Shown piece by piece: positions 55,469-64,000 of a stretch of 64,000 nt of DNA. The position numbers and the translations under genes are program-made. The notes below the pieces were generated by a model, which searched no databases, was not told the DNA's origin, and saw only the letters and a list, made by a program, of their open reading frames with translations. The stretch comes from Oceanospirillum sediminis. Its GTDB lineage: Bacteria > Pseudomonadota > Gammaproteobacteria > Pseudomonadales > Halomonadaceae. Positions within the stretch are counted from its first letter, which is position 1, and each line of letters begins with the position of its first letter. Location of the stretch: the NCBI RefSeq assembly GCF_014164585.1, contig NZ_JACJFM010000001.1, positions 248,001-312,000 on the forward strand, given 5' to 3'.

Positions 55469-57391
55469 TTACTGGGATTTACGCACCCGCAGATACCATT
55501 CCGACAATAAGCGCACCTGTTTCTCTGTATAACCACGTTGCTTCATACGTGCAACGAAGTCTTCATGCTTACTCTGCTCCTGTGAAGAAGCCTTAGCATT
55601 AAAGGAAATAACTGGCAGCAACTCTTCTGTATTAGCGAACATTTTATGTTCAATCACGGTTTTCAGTTTTTCATAGCTCAGCCAGGATGGATTTTGCCCA
55701 TTATTCTGGGCTCTGGCTCTGAGAACAAAATTCACCACCTCATTACGGAAATCTTTAGGGTTACTGATGCCTGCGGGTTTTTCTATCTTTTCAAGCTCTT
55801 CATTCAGAGACTGACGATCAAAGAGCTCGCCTGTTTCGGGGTCCCTGAACTCCTGATCCTGAATCCAGAAATCAGCATAAGTGACATAACGATCAAAGAT
55901 GTTCTGACCATATTCGCTATAGGATTCCAGATAGGCGGTCTGAATCTCTTTACCAATAAAGTCCACATACCTTGGTGCCAGCCATTCTTTAATAAAGCGC
56001 AGATAACGCTCTCTGATATCAGCCGCGTACTGCTCCTGTTCAATCTGTTTTTCCAGTACATAAAGCAGATGCACCGGATTAGCAGCAATTTCAACCGCAT
56101 CAAAGTTGAAAACTTTAGACAGAATTTTAAAGGCAAAACGGGTCGACAGGCCTTCCATACCTTCATCGACACCAGCGCTATCCCTGTATTCCTGGATCGA
56201 TTTGGCTTTAGGGTCGGTATCTTTCAGGTTTTCACCATCATAGACCCGCATTTTTGAGTAGATACTGGAATTTTCCGGCTCTTTCTGGCGAGAAAGCACC
56301 GAGAACTGAGCCAGCATTTTCAGAGTATCAGGCGCACAATGAGCATTAGCCAGAGAGCTGTTCTCCAGCAATTTCTCATAGATTCGGACCTCTTCCGACA
56401 CCCGCAGACAGTAAGGCACTTTGACAATATAAACACGATCCAGGAAGGCCTCGTTGTTTTTATTGTTTTTGAATGTCGTCCATTCTGACTCATTGGAGTG
56501 TGCCAGAATAACGCCCTGATAAGGGATAGCAGACATACCCTCTGTACTGTTGTAGTTACCTTCCTGAGTCGCAGTCAACAGCGGGTGCAGCACCTTAATA
56601 GGTGCTTTAAACATCTCAACAAACTCCATCAGGCCCTGATTTGCCCGACACAGACCACCCGAGAAGCTGTAAGCATCCGGATCATTCTGTGCAAACTCTT
56701 CCAGCATACGGATATCCACTTTACCCACCAGGGCACTGATATCCTGATTGTTATCGTCGCCGGGCTCTGTTTTCGCTACTGCGATCTGATCCAGACGCGA
56801 TGGATATAGTTTCACGACACGGAATTTTGAAATATCACCGCCGAATTCTTTCAGACGCTTGACCGCCCAGGGCGACATAATGGTACTTATATATCGTCTG
56901 GGAATACCATATTCCTGCTCAAGAATTTCTGCATCCTCTTCCGGATCAAACAATCCAAGAGGCGACTCAAATACAGGAGAACCTTTAATCGCATAAAAAG
57001 GTACTCTCTCCATCAGTGCTTTAAGGCGTTCTGCCAGAGACGATTTACCACCACCAACCGGGCCTAACAGATAGAGAATCTGTTTACTTTCCTCAAGTCC
57101 CTGAGCAGAGTGGCGGAAATAGGATACGATCTGTTCAATAGCTTCTTCCATTCCATGGAATTCGGAAAACGCCGGGTAACGACGTATTACTTTGTTAGAA
57201 AAAATTCGACTTAAACGCGGGTCTTTTGCGGTATCAATGACTTCTGGTTCACCTATTGCCTTCAACATACGCTCTGCGGCGGAGGCATAGGCCATTGAAT
57301 CATTTTTACAGATGTCCAGATACTCCTGCAGGCTGTACTCTTCCTGCTGAACCCGATCAAAACGGTTTTGTACATGACTGAAGATGCTCAT
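55469..57391 (-). CDS. prkA: PrkA family serine protein kinase (YeaG)
   Basis: 640 residues. AAA-type N-terminal domain with Walker A GPVGGGKS at 110-117, and FHGMEEAIEQIVSYF nearby, then the C-terminal PrkA kinase-like region (NPSWLSYEKLKTVIEHKMF; VRMKQRGYTEKQVRLLSEWYLRV-like end). In E. coli YeaG is a Ser/Thr kinase or protease-like regulator of metabolic adaptation. TAAGGAGG precedes the ATG. First of three genes: prkA, yeaH, spoVR. Confidence 0.96.
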   Translation of the reverse strand: MSIFSHVQNRFDRVQQEEYSLQEYLDICKNDSMAYASAAERMLKAIGEPEVIDTAKDPRLSRIFSNKVIRRYPAFSEFHGMEEAIEQIVSYFRHSAQGLEESKQILYLLGPVGGGKSSLAERLKALMERVPFYAIKGSPVFESPLGLFDPEEDAEILEQEYGIPRRYISTIMSPWAVKRLKEFGGDISKFRVVKLYPSRLDQIAVAKTEPGDDNNQDISALVGKVDIRMLEEFAQNDPDAYSFSGGLCRANQGLMEFVEMFKAPIKVLHPLLTATQEGNYNSTEGMSAIPYQGVILAHSNESEWTTFKNNKNNEAFLDRVYIVKVPYCLRVSEEVRIYEKLLENSSLANAHCAPDTLKMLAQFSVLSRQKEPENSSIYSKMRVYDGENLKDTDPKAKSIQEYRDSAGVDEGMEGLSTRFAFKILSKVFNFDAVEIAANPVHLLYVLEKQIEQEQYAADIRERYLRFIKEWLAPRYVDFIGKEIQTAYLESYSEYGQNIFDRYVTYADFWIQDQEFRDPETGELFDRQSLNEELEKIEKPAGISNPKDFRNEVVNFVLRARAQNNGQNPSWLSYEKLKTVIEHKMFANTEELLPVISFNAKASSQEQSKHEDFVARMKQRGYTEKQVRLLSEWYLRVRKSQ

Positions 57392-57475
57392 AATATGGCC
57401 TCCTTACAATACAGCCGTGACAGCGGGAGTTGTAACTATGTACTGCGGTACCAAAAACTCTCAGGTCACATTTAC

Positions 57476-57482
57476 AGCATAG
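57476..57482 (-). promoter_or_regulatory. Possible sigma-S type -10 element for prkA
   Basis: CTATGCT on the minus strand, 85 bp ahead of prkA, resembles the sigma-S -10 (CTATACT). The prkA-yeaH operon is RpoS-dependent in E. coli, so this is plausible; nothing else supports it. Confidence 0.35.
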
Positions 57483-57656
57483 ACGAAGTACAGAGCTGTC
57501 AATAAAACATTACGTTCTGAGTACAAAATTAGATGAATAAAAAACTCAGCTTTTTAGTCAGGATAATGGAAAGTCTTTTAAATCAGCAGGTAACAATTCA
57601 GTCCGTACCATCATAAAAATTAACTGTCATAAAAATAAACCGGGAGGCCCTCTACC

Positions 57657-58019
57657 ATGGCCCTGTTTATCACCACCGTAATACTGAGTCTGGTGATAGT
57701 GATCATCAGTCTCTGGCTGGCCAGCTTTCGCCATGCGCCTAAATTTCACCATGACCGTCAGGACTATATCGCTCTGCTGCAGGCGGTTCTGAGCGGGCAG
57801 GCCGATTATGATCAGTGGAGTAGTATTATTCATCTTCCGGTTCGTCATGACCCGGAGCTGGAAACACTCCGACAGGCCTGTGTTTCGATTGAAGCCGAAT
57901 ACTACAAAGGGCACCCTGTCCAGCTGGGAAAACCCGGTGGCATGTTTACCCGGGAAGGTCTGAAGCAACTGGAGCTGATTCTAAGACAGCTACAATCAGA
58001 TAGTTCGTTTCAGGCCTGA
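57657..58019 (+). CDS. Single-pass membrane protein of unknown function
   Basis: 120 residues. One N-terminal membrane helix (ALFITTVILSLVIVIISLWLAS), then a soluble cytosolic-type domain (about 30-120) rich in His/Gln/Leu (RHDPELETLRQACVSIEAEYYKGHP, FTREGLKQLELILRQLQ). No family recognised. GGGAGG lies just before the ATG. It is divergent from prkA and may share its stress-promoter region. Confidence 0.65.
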   Translation: MALFITTVILSLVIVIISLWLASFRHAPKFHHDRQDYIALLQAVLSGQADYDQWSSIIHLPVRHDPELETLRQACVSIEAEYYKGHPVQLGKPGGMFTREGLKQLELILRQLQSDSSFQA

Positions 58020-58164
58020 TCGTCTCAAGCCTCAATCAAATGAGAATAATTCACAAATAAGTCCTTTACGCTGACGCCTTAAACCGTACAATAGGCCGCC
58101 TTGAAAACCTTCATTCAGAATACTTTGTGACTCGTCGGCCTGAAACAGGCTGCAAGGTGATATC

Positions 58165-58932
58165 ATGAATACCGCAATCCGTGTCAATCATCTGCCAAAT
58201 AACTGCCTGAGTCACGATCACGAGTATCACCAGCTGGTAATAGGGCTGAGTGGCAGAGCCGAATTTGAGATAGAAGGCAGCTGTGGTCAGGTCAGTCCGG
58301 TTAAAGGCTGCCTGGTGCCCTCTGAGCATACCCACTTTTATGAAGGTATTGGCAGCAATACCCACCTGATTATCGATTTGCCCAGACAACATCCGTTACT
58401 GGAAGGCAGAATGACAGCGCTGAATCGCCTGTTTGACTCTCCGGGTTATTTCAATATTGATAACAACCTGAAGCTGTTCCTGTCTTTTATGCTGAAAGAA
58501 ATAGATGCATTTGGTAACGATCCATCAACTTCTGACTTTCTGAGCTTTGCCCTGATGCATCGCCTGCACGAACGTATTTTTCGTCAATTGCCACCTCTTC
58601 AGCCAACGGATCGACTGACACTGAACATAGACAGGATCAATCATTACATAAGACAGAATATGTCGGATAAAATTACTGTCGCCCAACTGGCCAGAATCGC
58701 CTGTATCAGCGAAAGTCGTTTTCACCTGCTGTTCAGGGAGACCATCGGACTGACCCCTCATCAGTATCTGATTCAGGCTCGCCTGAAAGAAGCTTATCAT
58801 CTGCTGTATAACTCATCTGTCAGTGTCAACGATATCGCAGCTCAGACAGGCTTCACCAGCCAGAGCGCCCTGACGAATGCGTTTAAGAAATACTATCAGA
58901 CAACTCCCGGACAAATTCGCCGACAGCACTAA
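58165..58932 (+). CDS. AraC-family transcriptional regulator
   Basis: 255 residues. N-terminal cupin-like ligand domain (NCLSHDHEYHQLVIGLSGRAEFEIEG, about 15-60) and C-terminal double helix-turn-helix (about 155-255): ITVAQLARIACISESRFHLLFRETIGLTPHQYLIQARLKEAYHLL and VNDIAAQTGFTSQSALTNAFKKYYQTTPGQIRR. The ligand-domain histidines could bind a metal or small molecule. No catabolic gene is adjacent, so the target is unknown. AAGGTGA precedes the ATG. Confidence 0.93.
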   Translation: MNTAIRVNHLPNNCLSHDHEYHQLVIGLSGRAEFEIEGSCGQVSPVKGCLVPSEHTHFYEGIGSNTHLIIDLPRQHPLLEGRMTALNRLFDSPGYFNIDNNLKLFLSFMLKEIDAFGNDPSTSDFLSFALMHRLHERIFRQLPPLQPTDRLTLNIDRINHYIRQNMSDKITVAQLARIACISESRFHLLFRETIGLTPHQYLIQARLKEAYHLLYNSSVSVNDIAAQTGFTSQSALTNAFKKYYQTTPGQIRRQH

Positions 58933-59370
58933 GCCTCGACTCGCTCTCTCCTGAAAAACAGAGCTTTTTGCAAGAAGAGCCGGACGCGAATTTATAAAGT
59001 GCCGTTCTGCATCGATTGTCGCAATACAGCAACCCCTGCACTTTCGAATGCTCTGCTCAGATATGAAGGTTCAATCAACACATTGATCACACAGATACGA
59101 TGAGACCAAAGCAATTCAGCCAGCTTTACAGCCTGCTATAAAGCGGTCAAAAGAGTGCTGAATTTGTTAAGCAGATCACAACACTCCCGTTCATTTAAAG
59201 CCATGACAATCTCATGGCTTTTTTTGTGACTTAAAAACTCATAACCTTAACTGAAAGCCTGCCTTAATCCAGGTTACAATTTATCAGAGTTATAGTTTGT
59301 CCGGTCAGCATAATGGACATACTTTGCTCCGCCGGGACAGAATTCTGCAACTGATTAACTGGATGTATTC
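58933..59370. other. 438-bp gene-free stretch, possible small RNA
   Basis: Between the AraC-type gene and the HDOD gene. A strong terminator (59198-59225) lies about 265 bp past the AraC-type stop, leaving a long untranslated transcript or an independent small RNA in 58940-59197. No coding frame or repeat seen. About 145 bp remain for the HDOD promoter. Confidence 0.4.
59198..59225 (+). terminator. Rho-independent terminator
   Basis: Perfect 9-bp stem (59198-59206 with 59212-59220), 5-nt loop, followed by TTTTT. Confidence 0.88.
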
Positions 59371-61089
59371 ATGGCCGCGACATCAAAAGCTCAAGCAAAC
59401 AGTCAGCCGAAAGGACTTGCCGGATGGCGTCAGCAACTGCTTCAGGTATCTTTACCTGCTCAGGCAAGAACAGGCAAACTGATAACCCAGGCATTGCAAA
59501 AGCCCGACTGTTCATTGAGCGATCTGGAAAAAATTATCGGCGAAGATCCAGTGTTATCTTTCCAGATACTGTCTCATGCCAATAAGATGAACCCCAGTAA
59601 GGATAACGATGTTCTTTCTTTATCCCATGGTATGTCGTTAATGGGAATGGATAAGCTGCGTCTCATACTAAAAAATGTTAAGTATATTCAGTTTTCCCCG
59701 GAAAAAGTGGCGCATAATGCCTTCCTGCAAGCTCTGAGTACCAGCCTGCATGCAGCCAGTCTCGCTCATGGCTGGGCCGAAAAGAAGATACCGGGCAGCG
59801 GTGAAGCCAGCTACTGGACCTCTCTCAGGCTAAGCTCTGTTTACTGGTACCTATCTCTTGCTTCTCCCAAAACTTATCATGCGATAGAACAACGTGTTCA
59901 ACAGGGAGAAAGTCGTTCACATGCTGAAAAAGATATTATGGGGTGCACCACTCAGCAACTGACCCAGGCGATGCTGCCTTACTGGAGACTGAGTGAATTT
60001 ACGGCCCAGAATCTGAAACAGCTGTTGTCGCCTTCACCCCGTATGCTGGGTAAGCTGAGCCACTGCGCCTGGACAGAGACCGTTGCGCCGGAGATACCCA
60101 GAGCACAGGGCCTGTTTATGCAAACCCCGGGCTATGGTGCAATACTGGCTCACTGGCTGGCCATGAATGCCTCTGTCAGCTGGTACAGTCAACAAACCGG
60201 ACGTACGATTCGCATGGTTTCAGCCTATCTGCATCAGCCATTAGAAGAAGTGATTACCGCACTGCATATTGATGCTGTCAAGTTCAGCCGGGCCCATCCA
60301 TTACCTGGTGTACTGGCTCCGGCCACCCGATTATTACATCCTCCATTACCGAGACGATCAGCATTAAATGTTCCGGGCCGGCCAACAGCCCCTGCAAAAC
60401 AGGCAAAGTCAGCTGTTGAAGCCAGACAGGCGAGAGTACGCAAAGATCTGTCATCGGACACTCGAAAGAAAGCTGAGCTTAAACCTGTCAGAGCTGCGTC
60501 AGCAGAACAGAAGGTAAGAAAGGATAAAAGACCACCTCTGCCTCTGAGCGAGGTACAGACGGCTCTGTTCAAACTGTTTTATCTGCAAACGGTTAAACAG
60601 CAACAGGTCTTTTCTATTCACCAGTTGATGGACGGAGCCAGTCAGGTGCTGCACTTTGATCTGGGGCTGACCCGGTGTATTCTGTTTATGAAATCCCGCA
60701 GCCAAAAAGGGGCTATCAAGGGGGTGTATGCTAAGGGCTTTACCGATAATTCACCGTTTGCCACTATGGAGCTGCTGGCAGACGCCGATCACTTACTGGG
60801 CAAGCTGTTAAGCAAACCATCCGCACTCTGGGTTCAACCCGACAAAGCAGCAAAATACGCCAAAGAGATTCCGGCGCCTTTCTGGGATGCCCTGGAACAC
60901 CCCGATGAATTCATGCTGGCAACGATCAGTATTCGAGGGGTGCCATCCGGAATTCTTTATGCCGATAGCCGGGATGGAGATAAAGAACTAACGCCATCCT
61001 CTTATGGTACCTTCAGAAGCCTGTCTCAGGCCGTTAATCATGGTCTGGGTACTCTGGCCAGTAAAAAAGAGAGAGAACAGAAGAAATAA
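59371..61089 (+). CDS. HDOD-domain protein with C-terminal GAF-like domain
   Basis: 572 residues, cytosolic. N-terminal HDOD domain about 20-240: LPAQARTGKLITQALQKPDCSLSDLEKIIGEDPVLSFQILSHANK, SLSHGMSLMGMDKLRLIL. The HDOD fold lacks the HD catalytic pair, so it likely signals by protein contact. The middle (about 320-390) is Ala/Lys/Arg-rich and probably a linker. The C-terminal part (about 390-560) resembles a GAF domain (VFSIHQLMDGASQVLHFDLGLTRCILFM, LATISIRGVPSGILYADSRDG). HDOD proteins often link to cyclic-di-GMP or chemotaxis. GGATG precedes the ATG. Confidence 0.85.
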   Translation: MAATSKAQANSQPKGLAGWRQQLLQVSLPAQARTGKLITQALQKPDCSLSDLEKIIGEDPVLSFQILSHANKMNPSKDNDVLSLSHGMSLMGMDKLRLILKNVKYIQFSPEKVAHNAFLQALSTSLHAASLAHGWAEKKIPGSGEASYWTSLRLSSVYWYLSLASPKTYHAIEQRVQQGESRSHAEKDIMGCTTQQLTQAMLPYWRLSEFTAQNLKQLLSPSPRMLGKLSHCAWTETVAPEIPRAQGLFMQTPGYGAILAHWLAMNASVSWYSQQTGRTIRMVSAYLHQPLEEVITALHIDAVKFSRAHPLPGVLAPATRLLHPPLPRRSALNVPGRPTAPAKQAKSAVEARQARVRKDLSSDTRKKAELKPVRAASAEQKVRKDKRPPLPLSEVQTALFKLFYLQTVKQQQVFSIHQLMDGASQVLHFDLGLTRCILFMKSRSQKGAIKGVYAKGFTDNSPFATMELLADADHLLGKLLSKPSALWVQPDKAAKYAKEIPAPFWDALEHPDEFMLATISIRGVPSGILYADSRDGDKELTPSSYGTFRSLSQAVNHGLGTLASKKEREQKK

Positions 61090-61104
61090 CATGGGCAGAA
61101 CAGG

Positions 61105-61138
61105 CTGCAGGCCGCGTCTCATATTCCGCCGCCTGCAG
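61105..61138. terminator. Hairpin between convergent genes
   Basis: Perfect 8-bp stem CTGCAGGC/GCCTGCAG (61105-61112 with 61131-61138), extended by GC pairs. Between the HDOD gene and the gene ending at 61162. No T tract. Confidence 0.5.
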
Positions 61139-61161
61139 ATTAAAGCATCAACACAAGCCGT

Positions 61162-61833
61162 CTACTGATAGGCTTTTCGATGCATAACCAGCTGTATTTC
61201 ATGTAAAGATGGGGATAGTATCTGCCGCTCAAGATCTAATCGGACCTTACCCAGATCCCAGTATCCGGTACTGCCTTCTCTGAGAGCCTGTATCACAGAA
61301 AAAGGCAAGGCCCTCCCGGTCAGAGGTAATGACAGACTGTTACCAAAACGAGCCAGCTCATTGATGGCATGCTGCTGCTCAAAAGCTCCCAGCCGTAAAG
61401 ATAAGCGCATTTCATCAATACCAACAACGGAACCGGATGCCGTGTAACGAATGGCATGCTGTTTCTGAGAACCAAAATAGCGCACAGGACTCATACAAGC
61501 CAGTCTGCCCGGCATAATAGCCTGATAGGATGATGCCCCCAGATGCAGATGCTTCATAAAGTGGCACTCATCCGGCAGCAAGGAACTGCCAGTGATGCCT
61601 GCAGCCTTTTCCTTTCCATCAAGCACAAACCAGATTGCAGTCATGATGGTTGTCAGAACAATAAGAATAATCGTAATGGTCTGACGTAGAGATAATATAG
61701 ACATAGCCCATTCTGATTTATCAGAATGCATCTCACGATCAGGCTCAAAAGATGCAGACCGGGAATAACAGTCTGATGAACCCTGTCCATGTTTTTTACT
61801 CTGAAGCAGAGCAATCATAAACCACTGCCTCAT
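61162..61833 (-). CDS. Membrane-anchored protein of unknown function
   Basis: 223 residues. One membrane helix (about 51-70; TITIILIVLTTIMTAIWFVLDG), short cytosolic N-terminus, and a periplasmic domain of about 150 residues with two possible disulfide Cys (ECHFMKH; LACMSPVRYFG). No family recognised. AAGGA precedes the ATG at 61833; the later ATG at 61704 (MSILSL) would also retain the helix. Downstream of, and in the same direction as, the kinase and HD-GYP genes, 138 bp away; it could be a third member of that unit. Confidence 0.6.
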   Translation of the reverse strand: MRQWFMIALLQSKKHGQGSSDCYSRSASFEPDREMHSDKSEWAMSILSLRQTITIILIVLTTIMTAIWFVLDGKEKAAGITGSSLLPDECHFMKHLHLGASSYQAIMPGRLACMSPVRYFGSQKQHAIRYTASGSVVGIDEMRLSLRLGAFEQQHAINELARFGNSLSLPLTGRALPFSVIQALREGSTGYWDLGKVRLDLERQILSPSLHEIQLVMHRKAYQ

Positions 61834-61971
61834 GACGTTCCTTGCCTCAATACACTATGAAAGGAGATTCAGATAACCATACTCCCTACCAATTGTCTAA
61901 TGCTTTGGTATGAGCTGATCAGAAATACATTACTATAACAATAGCTAACTATTTAATAACGAACCAAAAGT

Positions 61972-62814
61972 TTAAACCGGAGGACGCTGGATATTTTTTT
62001 CAGCAGCTAAAGGGAAGGCTATCCTGAAACAGGCTCCGGAAGTTTCCGGGATATACTCAATACAGCCATGCAGCCGGTTTTCAACCAGATCTTTTACAAT
62101 ACATAGCCCCAGACCAGTTCCACCATGCCCTTTTCGGGTCGTAAAATAAGGCTCAAAAATCCTGCTGTAAATATCCGGGTGAATGCCTTTGCCATTATCA
62201 CGGTATATCAGAACCAGAGTGTCTCCCTCAACCCGGCTTTCTATCGATATTTTGCCCTGAGCTGGCGATGGATGATGTTCATCAAAACCGTGCCGGATAC
62301 TATTCATCACCAGATTACTGATAATCTGAGTTAAAGCACCAGCATCACTGGTAATTTGTAAATCCTCAGGACAGTCTACGTGTACAGAGCTGACAAAACG
62401 TTTCGTTTCGTGACGCAGACTGCTGACGACATCCTGAAGCAGTTCAACCAGAGAAAAAACACTGATTTCAACCACAGCCTGATTTGCTGCCAGCGCTTTA
62501 AAGCTCTGAATCAGCCGGGTTGCACGTCGCAAGTTTTTATCCAGCAACAAAGTGACTTCTTCACAATTATCAAGGAAGTCTGTCAGGTTCTGCTCTGTCA
62601 GTTCTCCTCTGGCAAAAATATCCTGTAGCTCAGACAGCTCACTTCTCAGAAAGCTCAGGCTGGTTACACTCACTCCCAGAGGGGTGTTTATTTCATGAGT
62701 AACTCCTGGCACCATACTTCCGATAGAAGCCAGAGCTTCCTGCTCCATTAGCTGGCGATGTAATGACTCGGTTTCCTGTTCAACAACGCCGTCAGCCCCT
62801 TGATCTTCTGCCAT
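61972..62814 (-). CDS. Cytosolic sensor histidine kinase
   Basis: 280 residues, no membrane helix and no distinct sensor domain. His40 lies in GSMVPGVTHEINTPLG. HATPase: QIISNLVMNSIRHGF, YRDNGKGIHPDIYSRIFEPYFTTRKGHGGTGLGLCIVKDLVENRLHG. Likely phosphorylates the receiver of the HD-GYP protein encoded 41 bp upstream. AGAGG precedes the ATG. Confidence 0.93.
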   Translation of the reverse strand: MAEDQGADGVVEQETESLHRQLMEQEALASIGSMVPGVTHEINTPLGVSVTSLSFLRSELSELQDIFARGELTEQNLTDFLDNCEEVTLLLDKNLRRATRLIQSFKALAANQAVVEISVFSLVELLQDVVSSLRHETKRFVSSVHVDCPEDLQITSDAGALTQIISNLVMNSIRHGFDEHHPSPAQGKISIESRVEGDTLVLIYRDNGKGIHPDIYSRIFEPYFTTRKGHGGTGLGLCIVKDLVENRLHGCIEYIPETSGACFRIAFPLAAEKNIQRPPV

Positions 62815-62855
62815 CAGAGATACCTCTATCGAAGTGTGTCATCAGCCTGATTCAG

Positions 62856-64000
62856 CTACTCATTATTATCAGAGGACATAATTGCAGTCACCTGATCCTG
62901 ATTTGCTATCAGTATTTCGATCAGAACAGGATCAAAACGCTGCCCTGACAACCCTCGAACCTGTTCAAGAGCTTCCTGCACAGAAACACCCTTGCGATCA
63001 GGCCTATCACGACATAAAGCATCCAGGGTGTCAGCAATAGCCGTAATACGCCCGGCAATATGTATGTCATTGCCCTGAATTCCTTCAGGGTACCCCTTAC
63101 CATCCCAGTTTTCATGGTGTTGTTGTGCAATAATTGACGCCAGTTGCATAACCTGGTCATCCGACTGTACCAGCAACGCAGCTCCGGCCTCCGCATGCTG
63201 CTGCATCTGCTGTCGCTCACTCTCAGAATAGGCCCCCTGATGCAGCAGAATACTATCAGCCAGTACAACATTACCTGCATCATGTAAAGGAGCGGCCATA
63301 CGTATCAGCTCGACCTCAAATGCATTCAGCCCGGATTCAGCTGCCAGCATAGCTGACAGATCGCCCACCTTTCTCACATGATCCACAGGATTAACTGAAC
63401 GCGTATTAATCGCTCCGGATAAAAGATGCAGCAGGCTTTTCTGAGACTGACGGGATTTTTCTGCTAATAACAGGCCATCATAAACATTAGCAACATTATC
63501 AGCATACATCTCCAGTAACTGACGATCCGCCAATGGAATTTCCCGTTCAGCCCGGACATATAACAGGCTTTCACTGCCTCTGGCAGTCTGGTAGAAACCG
63601 ATAAAGTAACCCTCACCATAATGGCCACGGCGCATCTCCATCGCCTCGCCAAAAGCGGCCGCAATTCTCGGATCAACCACAGAAAAATCATCGTCCAGCA
63701 GCTCATTAAGCTCACCGGTAGCGGCCATCACTTTGAAACTATTATTACCGGTATCTGAAAAAGTACTTAGCGAATGACAAAAGACTGCATCCCCCTGCAA
63801 ACCCAGAAGATTCAGAATTTGTTCCAGAATTGCAGAGGCAAACTGCTTCATGGAGTCCGGATCATGAACGCTGTTAATTGCCTGAATGACACGACTCAGG
63901 CCACCCCGGCTCTCATTAATCATACTGATGTCGCGGTAAGAACGCAGAGCAGAATAAAACAGCGTCACCAGTTTAGTTTTTGTCAGCTCAGTTTTATCTT
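62856..64000 (-). CDS. HD-GYP cyclic-di-GMP phosphodiesterase with DUF3369 (partial at window edge)
   Basis: The frame is open to the right edge and continues upstream as ...TELTKTKLVTLFYSALRSYRDI, the typical start of the DUF3369 domain that follows a receiver. So the gene is truncated by the window; its receiver lies outside. DUF3369 (about 250 residues seen) precedes an HD-GYP domain: HD pair in APLHDAGNVVL, HHENWDGKGYPEGIQG for GYP. It should degrade cyclic-di-GMP. An internal GTG at 63968 is not the start. It is paired with the kinase 41 bp downstream. Confidence 0.93.
   Translation of the reverse strand, partial: DKTELTKTKLVTLFYSALRSYRDISMINESRGGLSRVIQAINSVHDPDSMKQFASAILEQILNLLGLQGDAVFCHSLSTFSDTGNNSFKVMAATGELNELLDDDFSVVDPRIAAAFGEAMEMRRGHYGEGYFIGFYQTARGSESLLYVRAEREIPLADRQLLEMYADNVANVYDGLLLAEKSRQSQKSLLHLLSGAINTRSVNPVDHVRKVGDLSAMLAAESGLNAFEVELIRMAAPLHDAGNVVLADSILLHQGAYSESERQQMQQHAEAGAALLVQSDDQVMQLASIIAQQHHENWDGKGYPEGIQGNDIHIAGRITAIADTLDALCRDRPDRKGVSVQEALEQVRGLSGQRFDPVLIEILIANQDQVTAIMSSDNNE

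Noticed and set aside
1-64000. CRISPR array, prophage, integron or insertion sequence
   Set aside because: No regularly spaced direct repeats, no cas, integrase, transposase or phage structural genes were seen on either strand.

Overview
The window reads as chromosome of a motile, aquatic gammaproteobacterium of the Oceanospirillales/Pseudomonadales kind. The evidence is gene content and order: rpsF-rpsR-DUF2232-rplI followed by dnaB, rnr-rlmB, prfB-lysS, the prkA-yeaH-spoVR stress operon, a PA3496-family protein, PhaR, GlpE, a class-II LysS and an E. coli-like prfB frameshift signal. Base composition looks moderate and even. I see no prophage, insertion sequence, CRISPR array or integron.

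Layout. 0-5.8 kb: an NsrR-type nitric-oxide sensor, an MgtC/DUF4010 membrane protein, a DUF4412-like exported protein, a PA3496-family acidic protein, a K+-channel-like protein overlapping a bile-acid:Na+ symporter homologue. 5.9-8.8 kb: lysS and prfB, the latter with its programmed +1 frameshift. 9-15.2 kb: an accessory signalling block with two proteins carrying FliG-like repeats, a periplasmic protein built of 11-residue repeats, a two-gene Aer-like receptor (PAS protein plus MCP with a CZB zinc domain), and two stand-alone receiver proteins around a His-rich lipoprotein. 15.4-24.8 kb: NhaR-like regulator, PhaR, GlpE, globin-coupled diguanylate cyclase, YeeN-type YebC protein, LbtU-like porin with a Fur-box-like palindrome, and a hybrid kinase. 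25-40.7 kb: a periplasmic binding protein paired with a GGDEF-EAL protein, two more chemoreceptors (one with a c-type heme motif), a YgjP-like metallopeptidase, a lipoprotein 5'-nucleotidase, an orphan Vsr endonuclease, parC, a possible degenerate NERD protein and a stand-alone prephenate dehydratase of the alphaproteobacterial kind.

40.7-49 kb is core information processing (dnaB, ribosomal operon with a likely S6:S18 leader and strong promoter, rlmB, rnr, two identical tRNA-Leu(CAG) genes). 49-52.5 kb holds a NUC-type endonuclease, an internally deleted beta-CASP MBL pseudogene, an unknown exported protein, a monoheme cytochrome c and a HiPIP. 52.5-64 kb holds spoVR-yeaH-prkA, an AraC regulator, an HDOD-GAF-like protein and a histidine kinase beside a REC(?)-DUF3369-HD-GYP protein that runs off the right edge.

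The theme outside the core genes is sensing: three MCPs, two kinases, at least three cyclic-di-GMP enzymes and sensors for gases or redox (NsrR Fe-S, globin, PAS, heme c, CZB). The most unusual items are the FliG-like pair, the split aerotaxis receptor, the heme-c MCP, the binding-protein/GGDEF-EAL pair and the alpha-type PheA.
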